Source of the DNA: Candidatus Gastranaerophilales bacterium
GTDB taxonomy: Bacteria; Cyanobacteriota; Vampirovibrionia; Gastranaerophilales; Gastranaerophilaceae
DNA length: 64,000 bases
Assembly: GCA_944323955.1 (NCBI GenBank)
Contig: CALUUK010000009.1
Location: 29,882-93,881, forward strand
Direction: 5' to 3'
In this document: positions 1-9,473 of the stretch, in pieces
Layout: the number at the start of each line of letters is the position of its first letter
Numbering within the stretch: position 1 is the stretch's first letter
Translations under genes and position numbers: made by a program
Notes under the pieces: model-generated
Database searches by the model: none
What the model saw: only the letters and a program-made list of their open reading frames with translations
What the model was told of the DNA's origin: nothing

Positions 1-260
1 AGAAAGAAATAGTAGAAGAACATCTTGATGATGATGAATATCTTATAAATGATTTAATCGGTATGGATGTATATGATGAAGACGGATGCTGCGTCGGTGT
101 TGTTACTGCTATCGGTGAAAATCTTGCCAATGATTTGTTATCAGTAAAAGATAATAACGGACGTGAACATCTGGTTCCTTTTGTAAAAGAACTTGTTCCG
201 GTCGTAGATATGACCAATAAAAAAATAGTAATAAATAATATTGAGGGGCTTATAATTTGA
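1..260 (+). CDS. rimM: RimM, ribosome maturation factor (3' part only)
   Basis: The reading frame is open from the left edge (first full codon at base 3) to the TGA at 258-260, so the gene is cut by the window. The visible part is the C-terminal PRC-barrel: it begins with a DEYLINDLIG segment followed by a GMDVYDEDG strand, the usual RimM layout. RimM binds ribosomal protein S19 and helps 30S maturation. The stop overlaps the TTG start of trmD (TTGA), and rimM-trmD is a classic operon pair, which supports the call. An internal ATG at 63 is not the real start. Confidence 0.9.
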   Translation, partial: KEIVEEHLDDDEYLINDLIGMDVYDEDGCCVGVVTAIGENLANDLLSVKDNNGREHLVPFVKELVPVVDMTNKKIVINNIEGLII

Positions 261-997
261 GGTTTGATGTTTTAACTCTTTTTCCGCAAACACTCATTGA
301 TGCTTGTAATTACAGTATAATAAAACGTGCTTCTGACGAAAATTATATTGAGGTTAATGCAGTCAATCCTCGTGATTATACACTTGATAAACACAGAAAA
401 GTTGATGATACACCTTATGGCGGCGGAGCGGGAATGCTTTTGTCATGCCAGCCTTATCTGGACGCATTGAAATCTGTTGATAAATGCGCAAAAACAAAGA
501 CAATTATTATGTCTCCCCGAGGAACGGTCTTTAATCAGCAAATGGCTAAAGAGTATGCGTGTTTGGACCAGCTTATAATAATTTGCGGACATTACGAAGG
601 TTTTGATGAGAGAATAATAGAACTTTCAGGAGCACAAGAAGTTTCTTTGGGAGATTTTGTAATGACAGGCGGAGAGTTTCCGGCATTATGCATAATTGAT
701 AGTGTTACCCGTTTGATTAAAGGTGTTCTGGGTGATGAGGAGTCTTTTGAATATGATTCTCACTATGACGGATTATTGGAACATCCTCACTATACAAAAC
801 CCAGAGAGTATGGCGGACTGGCTGTTCCTGAAGTGCTTTTGTCCGGTAATCATGAAAAAATAGCCATATGGCGCAGGTTAGAACAGTTTAAAATGACACA
901 GAAAAGAAGACCCGATATGTTCGCGCGTTTTATAAACTCCGAATTGAGTGATTTTGATAAGAAGCTGTTAAAAGAATATGAAGATATGCAGCATTAA
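257..997 (+). CDS. trmD: tRNA (guanine37-N1)-methyltransferase TrmD
   Basis: The 246-residue product has the full TrmD length and motifs: MRFDVLTLFPQ at the N-terminus, YGGGAGMLL, MSPRG, ICGHYEGFDERI and SLGDFVMTGGE, which form the trefoil-knot SAM site. It methylates G37 of tRNAs to prevent frameshifting and acts in the cytoplasm as a dimer. The start is TTG at 257, overlapping the rimM stop, with GAGGGG at 244-249 as ribosome binding site. Translational coupling to rimM is likely. Confidence 0.97.
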   Translation: MRFDVLTLFPQTLIDACNYSIIKRASDENYIEVNAVNPRDYTLDKHRKVDDTPYGGGAGMLLSCQPYLDALKSVDKCAKTKTIIMSPRGTVFNQQMAKEYACLDQLIIICGHYEGFDERIIELSGAQEVSLGDFVMTGGEFPALCIIDSVTRLIKGVLGDEESFEYDSHYDGLLEHPHYTKPREYGGLAVPEVLLSGNHEKIAIWRRLEQFKMTQKRRPDMFARFINSELSDFDKKLLKEYEDMQH

Positions 998-1054
998 AAA
1001 TAAAAAATCATATTTTTGTATTTAAATTATCTTTAATTTATAATTATTACTATT

Positions 1055-2065
1055 ATGAAAGCAGCCGTATTAGAAAATAATAAATTTATAATAAAAGATG
1101 TTGAAAAACCCTCTCTTTCCGGGGAAAGAATCGGTGCAATAGTTAAGGTTGCAGGCTGCGGATTATGCGGCAGCGATATAGTTAAAATTCGAAACGGGCA
1201 AGCGAAAACAGGTGACGTTCTCGGGCATGAAGTTGTAGGGGAAATTGTTGAAATAAATTCAGGCACAAATTTTGCCGTCGGTTCAAAGATAGTACTAGGA
1301 CACCATGTTCCATGTTTTAATTGTGTATATTGCTGGGGTGAAAACTATTCAATGTGTCGTCATTTTAAATCAACTAATATCCGTCCCGGCGGGTTTGCCC
1401 AATATATTTATGTGTCTGAAGAACATCTTCAAAATACGGTTTTTAATGTTAATTTAAATCTTACTGATGTTGAAGCATCTTTCACGGAACCCCTTGCTTG
1501 CTGTATAAGAGCAGTAAAACGTGCAGGAATTAAAGATGAAGCAAAATGTCTTGTAATCGGTCTGGGCTCTATAGGAATAGTAATGGGCGAAGCGTTAAAA
1601 GCCTTCGGACATAAACCTTCCGGTTGTGATATTCTGGAAGAACGTTGTATATTCGCAAAAGAATACGGGTTTGAAAATACTTTTATTTCTAAAAATGAAG
1701 AAGAAACTTTATCTGCTATGAGAAAGTATACTTCATGCGGATTTGATGTGATTTTTCTTACTGCGGGAGCGGCTAAAACTTTGGATTTTGCGGTTAAAGC
1801 TGCCAGAGACGGAGCAAAAATCGTTGTTTTCTCCAGTGTTAGGGATTCTTCCGGTTTTCAAAACAATGAAATATATTACAGAGAACTTACAGTGATGGGA
1901 AGTTATTCTCCTTCACCTATGGATTTGGAAGATTCCATACATTTAATTGAACAGAAAAAAGTTAAAGTTTCGGGCTTATCAAAAGTATATAATCTTGAAC
2001 AATTAAATGAAGCCGTCGAAGATACACTGTCAAATAAAATAATGAAGGCATTTATTAAAATATGA
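1055..2065 (+). CDS. Zinc-dependent medium-chain dehydrogenase (sorbitol/threonine dehydrogenase-like)
   Basis: A 336-residue member of the MDR family. Visible features are the catalytic-zinc region GCGLCGSDIV with GHEVVGEI, four structural-zinc cysteines in CFNCVYCWGENYSMC, and a Rossmann NAD(P) site (VIGLGSIGIVMG). The substrate cannot be read from the sequence; polyol or sugar-alcohol oxidation is typical of this subgroup. It is translationally coupled to the next gene, a paralogue (stop and start overlap as ATGA). No strong Shine-Dalgarno sequence precedes the ATG at 1055. Confidence 0.85.
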   Translation: MKAAVLENNKFIIKDVEKPSLSGERIGAIVKVAGCGLCGSDIVKIRNGQAKTGDVLGHEVVGEIVEINSGTNFAVGSKIVLGHHVPCFNCVYCWGENYSMCRHFKSTNIRPGGFAQYIYVSEEHLQNTVFNVNLNLTDVEASFTEPLACCIRAVKRAGIKDEAKCLVIGLGSIGIVMGEALKAFGHKPSGCDILEERCIFAKEYGFENTFISKNEEETLSAMRKYTSCGFDVIFLTAGAAKTLDFAVKAARDGAKIVVFSSVRDSSGFQNNEIYYRELTVMGSYSPSPMDLEDSIHLIEQKKVKVSGLSKVYNLEQLNEAVEDTLSNKIMKAFIKI

Positions 2066-3099
2066 AGATGAAAGCGTTACGCTACTATTCACCTTTAAAT
2101 GTAGAATTTGAAGAGGTGGAAATAAAAGATCCGAAAGAAGGAGAAGTGCAGGTAAAAGTAATGGCAGCCCTTACCTGCGGCACTGATGTTAAAACCTACC
2201 GGAGAGGACATCCTGTTTTGATAAAAAAAGTTCCGTCAGGATTCGGGCATGAATTTTCCGGAATAATAACCAAAGTAGGTAAAAATGTTATGGGCTTTAA
2301 TGTCGGAGACAGGGTTGTTGCCGCAAATTCAGCACCTTGCGGAGAGTGTTTTTTCTGCCGCAGGGGAGATTATAATTTGTGTGAGAATCTTGAGTTCTTA
2401 AACGGAGCGTATGCCGAATATATAAATATTCCCAAATCTATTGTAAAAAGAAATCTGCTTCATCTGCCGGATAATTTAAGTTTTGAAAAAGCGGCATTTG
2501 CAGAGCCATTGGCAAATGTTGTGCACGGAGTTGCTAAAACAGGTATAAAACCGGGGCAAACGGTAGGTGTTGTCGGTATAGGTCCTATAGGTTTAATGTT
2601 TGTTAAACTTGCAAAGTTAAAAGGCGCAAGAGTTATTGCGGCAGGCAGAAATCCTCTTAAACTTCAACTGGCAAGAGATTTTGGCGGTGCTGATGAGGTG
2701 ATTGATTTAAATAAATATAAAAATCCCGAAAAAATATTTCTTAATTTTTCCGATGAAAAAAAGGGTCTGGATGTTGCTGTTGAATGTGTCGGATTGCCCG
2801 AAATATGGGAGAGAATGTTTACGTTTGTAAGAAGAGGCGGAACCGTCCATCTTTTTGGAGGATGCAAGCAGGGGACGGCTATTTCTATAGATACGAGAAG
2901 GCTTCATTATGATGAAATAAAAGTTTTAAGCATTTTTCATCATACCCCCCAGTACTTTAGAGAGGCTCTCAGTCTTATTGCGCAGAATGAAGTTCCGGTT
3001 GAAAAATTAATTACCGAAACATTGCCTCTTGAAAGAACGGAAGAAGGCTTAATAAAACATATGAACGGGCGTGCCGTTAAAGTTTTAATAAAACCTTAA
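2062..3099 (+). CDS. Second zinc-dependent medium-chain dehydrogenase
   Basis: A 345-residue MDR family protein with the same layout as its upstream neighbour: TCGTDVKTYRRG and GFGHEFSG for catalytic zinc, CGECFFCRRGDYNLC for structural zinc, and VVGIGPIGLMF for the cofactor-binding fold. The start overlaps the stop of the previous gene by four bases. The pair may make two subunits of a mixed enzyme or act on consecutive steps, but this is inference; the two proteins clearly differ outside the motifs, so this is not a recent duplication. Confidence 0.85.
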   Translation: MKMKALRYYSPLNVEFEEVEIKDPKEGEVQVKVMAALTCGTDVKTYRRGHPVLIKKVPSGFGHEFSGIITKVGKNVMGFNVGDRVVAANSAPCGECFFCRRGDYNLCENLEFLNGAYAEYINIPKSIVKRNLLHLPDNLSFEKAAFAEPLANVVHGVAKTGIKPGQTVGVVGIGPIGLMFVKLAKLKGARVIAAGRNPLKLQLARDFGGADEVIDLNKYKNPEKIFLNFSDEKKGLDVAVECVGLPEIWERMFTFVRRGGTVHLFGGCKQGTAISIDTRRLHYDEIKVLSIFHHTPQYFREALSLIAQNEVPVEKLITETLPLERTEEGLIKHMNGRAVKVLIKP

Positions 3100-3138
3100 T
3101 TTTTATAGTATAATGACTATATCTGACGGAATTATGTT

Positions 3139-4110
3139 ATGGAAAATCTTTTTTTAGAACTTAAAAATAAAATAACTGAAGCAGAAAGTATCATTATTTT
3201 TTCCCATGTTAATCCTGATGGAGATACTCTGGGGTCAAATCTTGCTTTAAACTTAATGATAGAAAAATATTTCGGGAAGAAAGCAGACAGTGTTTTTGTC
3301 GGAACCTTGCCTAATTTATATTCATATCTGCCTGAATTTTCAAGATTTCAAAATATTGATGATATTGATAAAAGTAAAAAGTATGATCTTGCAATAGCTG
3401 TTGATGTTGCATCAAAAGACAGAATGGTCACAGCTGTACAGTTGTTTGATAATGCCGGATTTAAGGCTAATATAGACCATCATGTTACAAATATAGGTTA
3501 TGGTGATTTAAATATAATAGACGGTAATGCCGCTTGTGTCGGAATGATTCTGAACAGAATGTTTAAAAAATGGGATATGCCTCTTAATCTTGATATTGCA
3601 AGATGTCTTTATACTTCTTTAATGACGGATACAGGATGCTTTAAATATGATAATACATCTCCCGAGGCTTTTCTTATGGGTGCAGAATTAGTTGGCTGCG
3701 GAGTTTCTCCGAACAAAGAATACAGGGCTTGTTATGAAACTAAACCTCAATCAATGGTTCAATTTCAGGCTTATATAGTTTGTAATACCGTTTTTTATAA
3801 TGACGGAAAAATAGCCTTTTCTAAGGTTACAAGAAATGATATGAGCAAATTTAATGCGGAAGATGATTATACAGAAGGTATTGTTGAAGTATTGAGAAGC
3901 TCTAAAAATGTTGAAGTTGCGGCAATATTGAAAGAGACAAAAGAAGGTTATACCAAAGTCAGTTTGAGAAGTAAAAGTCTTGATTTGACACCTGTTGTAA
4001 TGGATTTTGGCGGCGGCGGACACAAATACTCTGCCGGCTGCACCATAAAAAAGCCTATAGCTATTGCTTTTGATAAATTGTTAAAACGTGTTCAAAGTGA
4101 AATAAAATGA
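3139..4110 (+). CDS. nrnA: DHH/DHHA1 phosphoesterase, NrnA-type nanoRNase / pAp phosphatase
   Basis: A 323-residue DHH-family protein. The N-terminal domain carries SHVNPDGDTLGS, a conserved acidic VDVASKDR strand and the IDHHVTN signature; the C-terminal DHHA1 domain ends with GGGGHKYSAGCTI. Family members degrade short oligoribonucleotides and dephosphorylate 3'-phosphoadenosine 5'-phosphate using manganese. The TATAAT at 3109-3114 is a plausible -10 box for its own promoter. Its stop overlaps the start of the YihY gene (ATGA), implying co-transcription. Confidence 0.9.
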   Translation: MENLFLELKNKITEAESIIIFSHVNPDGDTLGSNLALNLMIEKYFGKKADSVFVGTLPNLYSYLPEFSRFQNIDDIDKSKKYDLAIAVDVASKDRMVTAVQLFDNAGFKANIDHHVTNIGYGDLNIIDGNAACVGMILNRMFKKWDMPLNLDIARCLYTSLMTDTGCFKYDNTSPEAFLMGAELVGCGVSPNKEYRACYETKPQSMVQFQAYIVCNTVFYNDGKIAFSKVTRNDMSKFNAEDDYTEGIVEVLRSSKNVEVAAILKETKEGYTKVSLRSKSLDLTPVVMDFGGGGHKYSAGCTIKKPIAIAFDKLLKRVQSEIK

Positions 4111-4949
4111 GAAAGTATATAGAAACTTTAATAAAAAAAATCATAGATCAGGATTTTTGCGGCGTTGCTGCAGAAATGGCATTCTGGTTTATTTTGGGGT
4201 TATTTCCTTTCCTGTTGTTTCTTGCTTCACTTTTTGCCTGGCTCGGTAAAAAGGCATTATTTACACCGATAATTTCTTTTATTACAAATATTGCGCCTAA
4301 GGATGTTGCAAGTTTGATTTTGAATACGCTTGAAGAGGCAATGATATTTAAACAGGGTACTTTTATAGCCGTATTTGGTATTTGTATTACCATTTTTCTT
4401 GCATCAAATGCTATTGCGGCAATTATCAAGGGATTAAACAGAGCTTATGCTATTGAAGAAAACAGAAGTTTTATACATACAAGATCTCTTGCAATAGTCA
4501 TGGTATTCATAAATTCGCTTGTACTGTTTCTTACGGTTAATTTAATAGTTCTCGGTAAAGTTTTTCTTGATTTTATGCTCGATTATACGATACTTTCCCA
4601 GTTATCGGTTGATATTATTTCGATATCAAGGTGGCCTGTTTCTTATATAGCACTTGCGTGTTTAACAATTTGTAATTATTATACTCTTCCCGCGATAGAC
4701 GGAAATGATAAACTGAAATTTAAAAGTGTACTTTCCGGTACTTTCTTTTTCAGTCTGTTCTGGATAGTCGGTTCCTGGGGCTTTTCATTGTATTTAAGCA
4801 ATTTGAATGCGTACAATAAAGTTTACGGTACAATCGGAGCATTCGCAATATTAATGGTATGGCTTTATTATACATCTTTAATTATGCTGATAGGCGGTGA
4901 AATAAATTCAAGATGTTATGCAAGACTTACTGCTAAAAAAGACAAATAA
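4107..4949 (+). CDS. YihY/BrkB family inner-membrane protein
   Basis: A 280-residue integral membrane protein with about six hydrophobic segments. The N-terminal FWFILGLFPFLLFLASL after an amphipathic start, the central GLNRAY motif and the final LMVWLYYTSLIMLIGGEIN match the YihY/BrkB (formerly called RNase BN) family. Function is unsettled; some members act in envelope or transport processes. It is translationally coupled to the nrnA-like gene before it. Confidence 0.85.
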   Translation: MRKYIETLIKKIIDQDFCGVAAEMAFWFILGLFPFLLFLASLFAWLGKKALFTPIISFITNIAPKDVASLILNTLEEAMIFKQGTFIAVFGICITIFLASNAIAAIIKGLNRAYAIEENRSFIHTRSLAIVMVFINSLVLFLTVNLIVLGKVFLDFMLDYTILSQLSVDIISISRWPVSYIALACLTICNYYTLPAIDGNDKLKFKSVLSGTFFFSLFWIVGSWGFSLYLSNLNAYNKVYGTIGAFAILMVWLYYTSLIMLIGGEINSRCYARLTAKKDK

Positions 4950-5038
4950 TTTCTTATTATTACAATAGATTAAAATATTTTATTATATTGTCAAAAATTT
5001 TCTTTTTCCCGTATTGGTTAAAAGGAGGTTATTAAGCA

Positions 5039-6583
5039 GTGATTATTATTAACGACGGAAACCGTTTTTATAATACTAAAAAATATAGTCAAAAAGAACT
5101 TGAAAAATCCCAAAAAATATATTCCGGCAGTTTTCATTCTAATAACCCTATAATGTATCAAAACAGTGAAGCTATAAAAAATACAGCCTTTGCGCAAATA
5201 TCATTTAAACAAAAAAATAATTTAACCGGTGCAAAAACTTCTCAAACGGTTAGTGAAGCAGATAAAAACTCCATTGCCGGTATAATTACGGAGAGGTATT
5301 ATTTAGATGATAATTATTATGATATACCTCAAAAAGATATAGATTGGGATATAAAAATGTTCCTTTCGCATATAAAAACAGCGGCTGATGTAAAATTTGC
5401 AAAAGCGGCACTTTTGAAACAAACCGGGGGAAAGAACTTGTATACCTGTGCAGAAATTACGGATCTGCTTTTTAGATTGGGAGAAGACGGTGTCACGGAT
5501 ACGGCAGTTGAGATAATTGAAAAAAGTGACGAGAAATTGACAGCAGATATTTTATCCGTTTTAGAAACATTAAAAAAGGAAAATCCCGAAAAATATTATT
5601 TTTTGGTAAAGTCACAATATTTGATGAGATATCTTTGTAATTCTTTTGCAAATCAAAATCAAAATAATTTGATTTTTACTTCGGATGCTTCTTTTTTACC
5701 TAAACTTGAAGAAGCCTGCGGATTTGTATCTTTGAATAATGCTTTTGAAAATAATTTTGCAGGATTAACTGATTTGTATTTGTCCGATAAGTCTGCATAT
5801 AATTATGCTGTTAATTCTCCGGTTCTTTGCAGCTGTTTTTTGCAAAGTGCTGCGTTTCCGGCATCAAAAAACTTGGGGCTTAATGAATTAAAAGAAATTG
5901 AAAAAGCCTGTATTGCAAATACTTCATCAAACAGCTATGTTAAAATGTATGTTATTGACAGTGATTTTTTCCGCTATGGCGATGAACTGAGTGATTACCT
6001 CTCAGAATTTAAAACAGATGGAGATATTACCGTTTACAGAAGTGAAAGAGATACGGGCATGTTTGAAAATGTACCCTTAAAGGGCAGCGAAATTGAAAGT
6101 CGTATTCGCGAAATAAATGAAGCAAATAAAACAGTTACATCAAAGGAAAAAGTTACGCCAAACTCATTTACATACCGTAAACATGAACTTGATACGGTAT
6201 CTTTATATGATTATATAAACTCAAAATCTGAATTAAATCTTTCAGATGCAATGTTAATGGTAAAATATGCGGATGAAGATTTTGAAAGAGATGTTCTGGC
6301 TCAAATAGAAAGCTGTTCAATTAAAGACTGCCGCTTTAAATCCGCAAGTTTTTCCGAATCGTTTGCTGATTATTGGAAAAAAGTTTTTAACGGCAAAAAT
6401 ACCGCTACGGTAAAAGAAAAAATTACAATAAAAAAAGGAACTGAAGGTGTTTTTTGTTCCGGATCAACTATGCAATGTGAGTTTATATTAAATAACAAAC
6501 CAAAATTGTTCAGATATCAAAAAGCAAATTATGACAGAACATCAAATACATTTATTCTGGAGGCTGTTGTTCAAAATATATAA
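5039..6583 (+). CDS. Putative mono-ADP-ribosyltransferase-fold protein
   Basis: A 514-residue protein without signal peptide or membrane segment, starting at GTG 5039 behind a strong AAAGGAGG at 5021-5028. The first 330 residues are not recognised. The C-terminal third shows the order expected for an exoenzyme-type ADP-ribosyltransferase: DITVYRSERD with a candidate NAD-binding Arg at 334, KSASFSES (an STS-like motif, S435-A-S437), ITIKKGTEGVF, then MQCEF, a Q479-x-E481 pair like that of C3-type enzymes. Spacing is a little longer than in C3 toxins but compatible. If correct, it would modify a protein with ADP-ribose. The fold call is motif-based and the activity is inference. It sits alone, 89 bases after the YihY gene. 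Confidence 0.55.
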   Translation: MIIINDGNRFYNTKKYSQKELEKSQKIYSGSFHSNNPIMYQNSEAIKNTAFAQISFKQKNNLTGAKTSQTVSEADKNSIAGIITERYYLDDNYYDIPQKDIDWDIKMFLSHIKTAADVKFAKAALLKQTGGKNLYTCAEITDLLFRLGEDGVTDTAVEIIEKSDEKLTADILSVLETLKKENPEKYYFLVKSQYLMRYLCNSFANQNQNNLIFTSDASFLPKLEEACGFVSLNNAFENNFAGLTDLYLSDKSAYNYAVNSPVLCSCFLQSAAFPASKNLGLNELKEIEKACIANTSSNSYVKMYVIDSDFFRYGDELSDYLSEFKTDGDITVYRSERDTGMFENVPLKGSEIESRIREINEANKTVTSKEKVTPNSFTYRKHELDTVSLYDYINSKSELNLSDAMLMVKYADEDFERDVLAQIESCSIKDCRFKSASFSESFADYWKKVFNGKNTATVKEKITIKKGTEGVFCSGSTMQCEFILNNKPKLFRYQKANYDRTSNTFILEAVVQNI

Positions 6584-6645
6584 ACAGGATTGATTTTTTT
6601 GTCCAAAGATAAGATAATTTTATATGTATATCGGAGGTACTTATC

Positions 6646-8670
6646 ATTAATATTAAATCTTTTATATCGGTTTTATCGGTTTTAGCCTTTTTGACATCTT
6701 CTGTATATGCAATGAGCCCCGAGGCAAATAAGTATTACAGAAATGCCTGCAGTTTAGGAGATAAAGGAAATTATTCCGAAGCGGTTGAACAACTCAACAA
6801 AGCAATTGAGTTATCAGATAATGATGCTCTTTTATATACAAAACTTGCGGGAATGTATTCCGAACTCGGTCAGTGGGGTAATGCTGTTGAGGCTTATAAA
6901 AAAGCATCAAAACTTAATCCCAATGACGCTTTTATATATATAAGCCTCGGTAATATTTATGAGCAGATGCAGGATTATAAAAATGCTTATACTGCATATA
7001 ATCAGGCTTATAAAATGTTCCCCGAATATAAATATAACTATTTGAATCTTGCAAGTGTTAAAGCATATTTGAGAGAAGATGAAGAAGCAATCAAGTATTA
7101 TCAAATGTTTTTGAATTATTATCCTGAAGCTCTGGATGCCCGTGAAAATATGGCTTCTCTATATCTGAGAATGAATAAACCTAAAAATGCCGTTGAGATA
7201 TATAATGACATTTATCTTAAAGATCCGTCTTCTTTCAAAAATTATTCAAACTACGGACTTGCTTTATATAGAATATCAGATTATGATAATGCGGAAAAAA
7301 TTCTTCTGAAAGCTATATCAAAAGACAAAGAAGATTATGTCGCAATGGCTAATCTGTCATATGTTTATATGGCACAACACAAAGATAAAGAAGCCATGGA
7401 TATGTTTTCAAAAGTACTTGAAATTAATCCCGAAATGAAATCCATAAGATTTGATTATGCTAATCTGCTTGCGGACAACAACAATACGGATGAAGCACTG
7501 GTTCAATATGAAGAGTATTTGAAAACAAATAAAGATAACGAAGCGGCATATTTAAATGCCGGAATATTATATTCGCAAAAAGCTGATTACCCCAATGCTC
7601 AAAGAGTGTTGGAACTTGGTATGCAGCAATTTCCTAAGAACAAAGAAATTCAAAAAGAACTTGCCAAGGCATATCATCTGGATAAAAAATATGATAATGC
7701 AATCAGCATATATGATTCTCTGCTTGCTGTTGAACCTGATAATACGGATTTATTGCTGAATAAAGCAGTTGCATTTCACGCACAGAAAAAATATCAGGAG
7801 GCAATTGATATATATAAATCAGTTCTTGAAAAAGATACCGGAAATGCCAAAGCTGTTGATTATATGATAAAAGCATATATTGCACAGGGTGATGCTTATT
7901 TGGCGGAAACAAACTACAGAAAAGCAGTATCAAGCTATGAATCTGCTTTAAAGCTGGATAGTGAAAATCCTGCTTTATATTTAAGTATTGCCAATGCTTA
8001 TGATAAATTGGGTTCAAAATCAAAGGTAATTGAATACTATGAAAGAGCAATAGAAATTGCACCTGATAATCCGGATGTTTTATCTTCATATGCAAAAACG
8101 CTTGCTAAATATGATAAAAATGATGATGCAAGGCTTGTTTATGAAAGAGCTATTTCGGCACCTTCAGTTACCGTTGAAGATAAATATCTATATTACACTG
8201 ATATTGCTGATACATATTATAAAAGCAAAGATTATCAAAATGCGCTTGAAAATTATAATAAAGCCGAAGTTATAAATAGTACCGATGAATATTTATATGT
8301 TAAGATAGGTAATTCATATAAAGGATTGGCTAAACTTGATGAGGCAATAAGTGCTTATAGAAAAACAATTGCCATTAATCCTTCAAATCCTGATGCATAT
8401 TTTAATATAGGGCTTTGTGAGGCAGAACTCAATAATTTGTCTGCCGCTAAAGAAAATTTTGAAAAAGTTATAGAGTTAAAATCCGATTATGCCTATGCTT
8501 ATTATGCTTTAGGTTTGGCATATGAAAAGGAAGAAAATTTAGAAAAAAGTATAGATAATTACGAGAAATTTGTTCAATATACTCAAGATAAGAGTTTGAG
8601 AAATAATGTTCAAAACAAAATTAATAATCTTAAAAAACAGCTTCCCGATGAGGTATTAACTGAAGAATAA
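6646..8670 (+). CDS. Secreted or periplasmic tetratricopeptide-repeat protein with ATT start
   Basis: About 674 residues made almost wholly of TPR units (repeated A..Y..A pairs and P-N/D-N turns from about residue 25 to 650). The first usual start codon in frame is TTG at 6691, but the frame is open upstream and encodes a good Sec signal peptide (NIKSFISVLSVLAFLTSSVYA, cleavage after VYA). The ribosome binding site GGAGG at 6633-6637 lies 8 bases before ATT at 6646, so a rare ATT start (ATC at 6643 is second choice) fits best. TPR arrays scaffold protein complexes; the partner is unknown. The next gene overlaps its stop (TAATG), so the two are probably made together. Confidence 0.8.
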   Translation: MNIKSFISVLSVLAFLTSSVYAMSPEANKYYRNACSLGDKGNYSEAVEQLNKAIELSDNDALLYTKLAGMYSELGQWGNAVEAYKKASKLNPNDAFIYISLGNIYEQMQDYKNAYTAYNQAYKMFPEYKYNYLNLASVKAYLREDEEAIKYYQMFLNYYPEALDARENMASLYLRMNKPKNAVEIYNDIYLKDPSSFKNYSNYGLALYRISDYDNAEKILLKAISKDKEDYVAMANLSYVYMAQHKDKEAMDMFSKVLEINPEMKSIRFDYANLLADNNNTDEALVQYEEYLKTNKDNEAAYLNAGILYSQKADYPNAQRVLELGMQQFPKNKEIQKELAKAYHLDKKYDNAISIYDSLLAVEPDNTDLLLNKAVAFHAQKKYQEAIDIYKSVLEKDTGNAKAVDYMIKAYIAQGDAYLAETNYRKAVSSYESALKLDSENPALYLSIANAYDKLGSKSKVIEYYERAIEIAPDNPDVLSSYAKTLAKYDKNDDARLVYERAISAPSVTVEDKYLYYTDIADTYYKSKDYQNALENYNKAEVINSTDEYLYVKIGNSYKGLAKLDEAISAYRKTIAINPSNPDAYFNIGLCEAELNNLSAAKENFEKVIELKSDYAYAYYALGLAYEKEENLEKSIDNYEKFVQYTQDKSLRNNVQNKINNLKKQLPDEVLTEE

Positions 8671-9074
8671 TGAAAAAAACAATTATTTTACTATTGATAT
8701 TTCCTCTTTTGTTCTTTTGCGGATTTAAGAAGAAGGAAAATCCGTATGTCATACTGTCTGCTGCGCCCGTGACACAGCAAAGCGTAAACAGAGCCGAAAG
8801 AATTTTTTCCCCGGGACAACGAATATATTATTCTTTGCTTTCCGAAAACGGATTTAAATATTCGGGTATAAGAATGCAGCTTTCCAAACAGGATGATAAA
8901 ACTTCAAATTGGGGCTTTTCAATTATTGCAACCAATGATATATATGTCGTAAAAGGTGACAGTGAATATAGAGATTATATAATTTTACAGACGCCGGGGC
9001 GTTATATTATTCAATTCTTTTATTTGAACAATAAAAGATATCCTTTTGTACATAAGGAATTTATGGTTCTGTAA
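8670..9074 (+). CDS. Small exported protein, possible lipoprotein
   Basis: A 134-residue protein with a hydrophobic leader MKKTIILLLIFPLLFFCGF. A cysteine at residue 17 stands where a lipobox Cys would be, but LFFC is not a canonical lipobox, so it could also be a cleaved or anchored leader. The rest contains beta-rich stretches (YYSLLSENGFKYSGIRMQL; YIILQTPGRYIIQFFYL) reminiscent of a small beta-sandwich. Start and stop overlap both neighbours as TAATG, so it belongs to an operon with the TPR protein and the cysteine-cluster protein. Confidence 0.7.
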   Translation: MKKTIILLLIFPLLFFCGFKKKENPYVILSAAPVTQQSVNRAERIFSPGQRIYYSLLSENGFKYSGIRMQLSKQDDKTSNWGFSIIATNDIYVVKGDSEYRDYIILQTPGRYIIQFFYLNNKRYPFVHKEFMVL

Positions 9075-9472
9075 TGTTTACTTATATAAAATTTTTAATC
9101 CAAAAGCTGCAGTCGTCAAAATATATAAGAAAAGGACAGTGTAAAAAATGCGGAGCGTGCTGCCGGAATATACTTTTATATTCGGATAAAGATATTCCTG
9201 TTAAAACTCCGGCACAATTTGAACAAATAAAAAAATGGGACAGGCATTTTGAAAATTTTTATATATCGGGTAAAAACGAAACGGGTGCTTTGTTATTTAC
9301 ATGCAGAGCACTTGATGATAATAATCGCTGCAAAATATATTTACTGCGCGGTTTTGGCTGCAGGCAGTATCCGAAGAAGAATACAAAATTTCTTATAAAC
9401 GGCGGAAAACCGCTTGACGGCTGCGGGTATTACTTTGAACCCGATAAAAAATTTGACGATTATCTGAAATAA
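9074..9472 (+). CDS. YkgJ-family cysteine-cluster protein
   Basis: A 132-residue protein with the CxxCGxCC motif (CKKCGACCRN) near residue 20 followed by further cysteines at CRALD, CKIY, GCRQYP and DGCGYYF. This matches the zinc/iron-chelating CxxCxxCC family (PF03692). The biochemical role is not established. Its start overlaps the preceding stop (TAATG). It ends two bases before the convergent thioredoxin gene. Confidence 0.85.
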   Translation: MFTYIKFLIQKLQSSKYIRKGQCKKCGACCRNILLYSDKDIPVKTPAQFEQIKKWDRHFENFYISGKNETGALLFTCRALDDNNRCKIYLLRGFGCRQYPKKNTKFLINGGKPLDGCGYYFEPDKKFDDYLK

Positions 9473-9473
9473 T

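Noticed and set aside
1033..1266. Minus-strand open frame over the first dehydrogenase
   Set aside because: It lies entirely across a well-supported gene on the other strand and has no ribosome binding site or family motifs.
7703..8095. 130-residue minus-strand frame inside the TPR gene
   Set aside because: A product of low-complexity repeat codons (His/Leu/Tyr-rich), typical of the reverse of TPR coding sequence.
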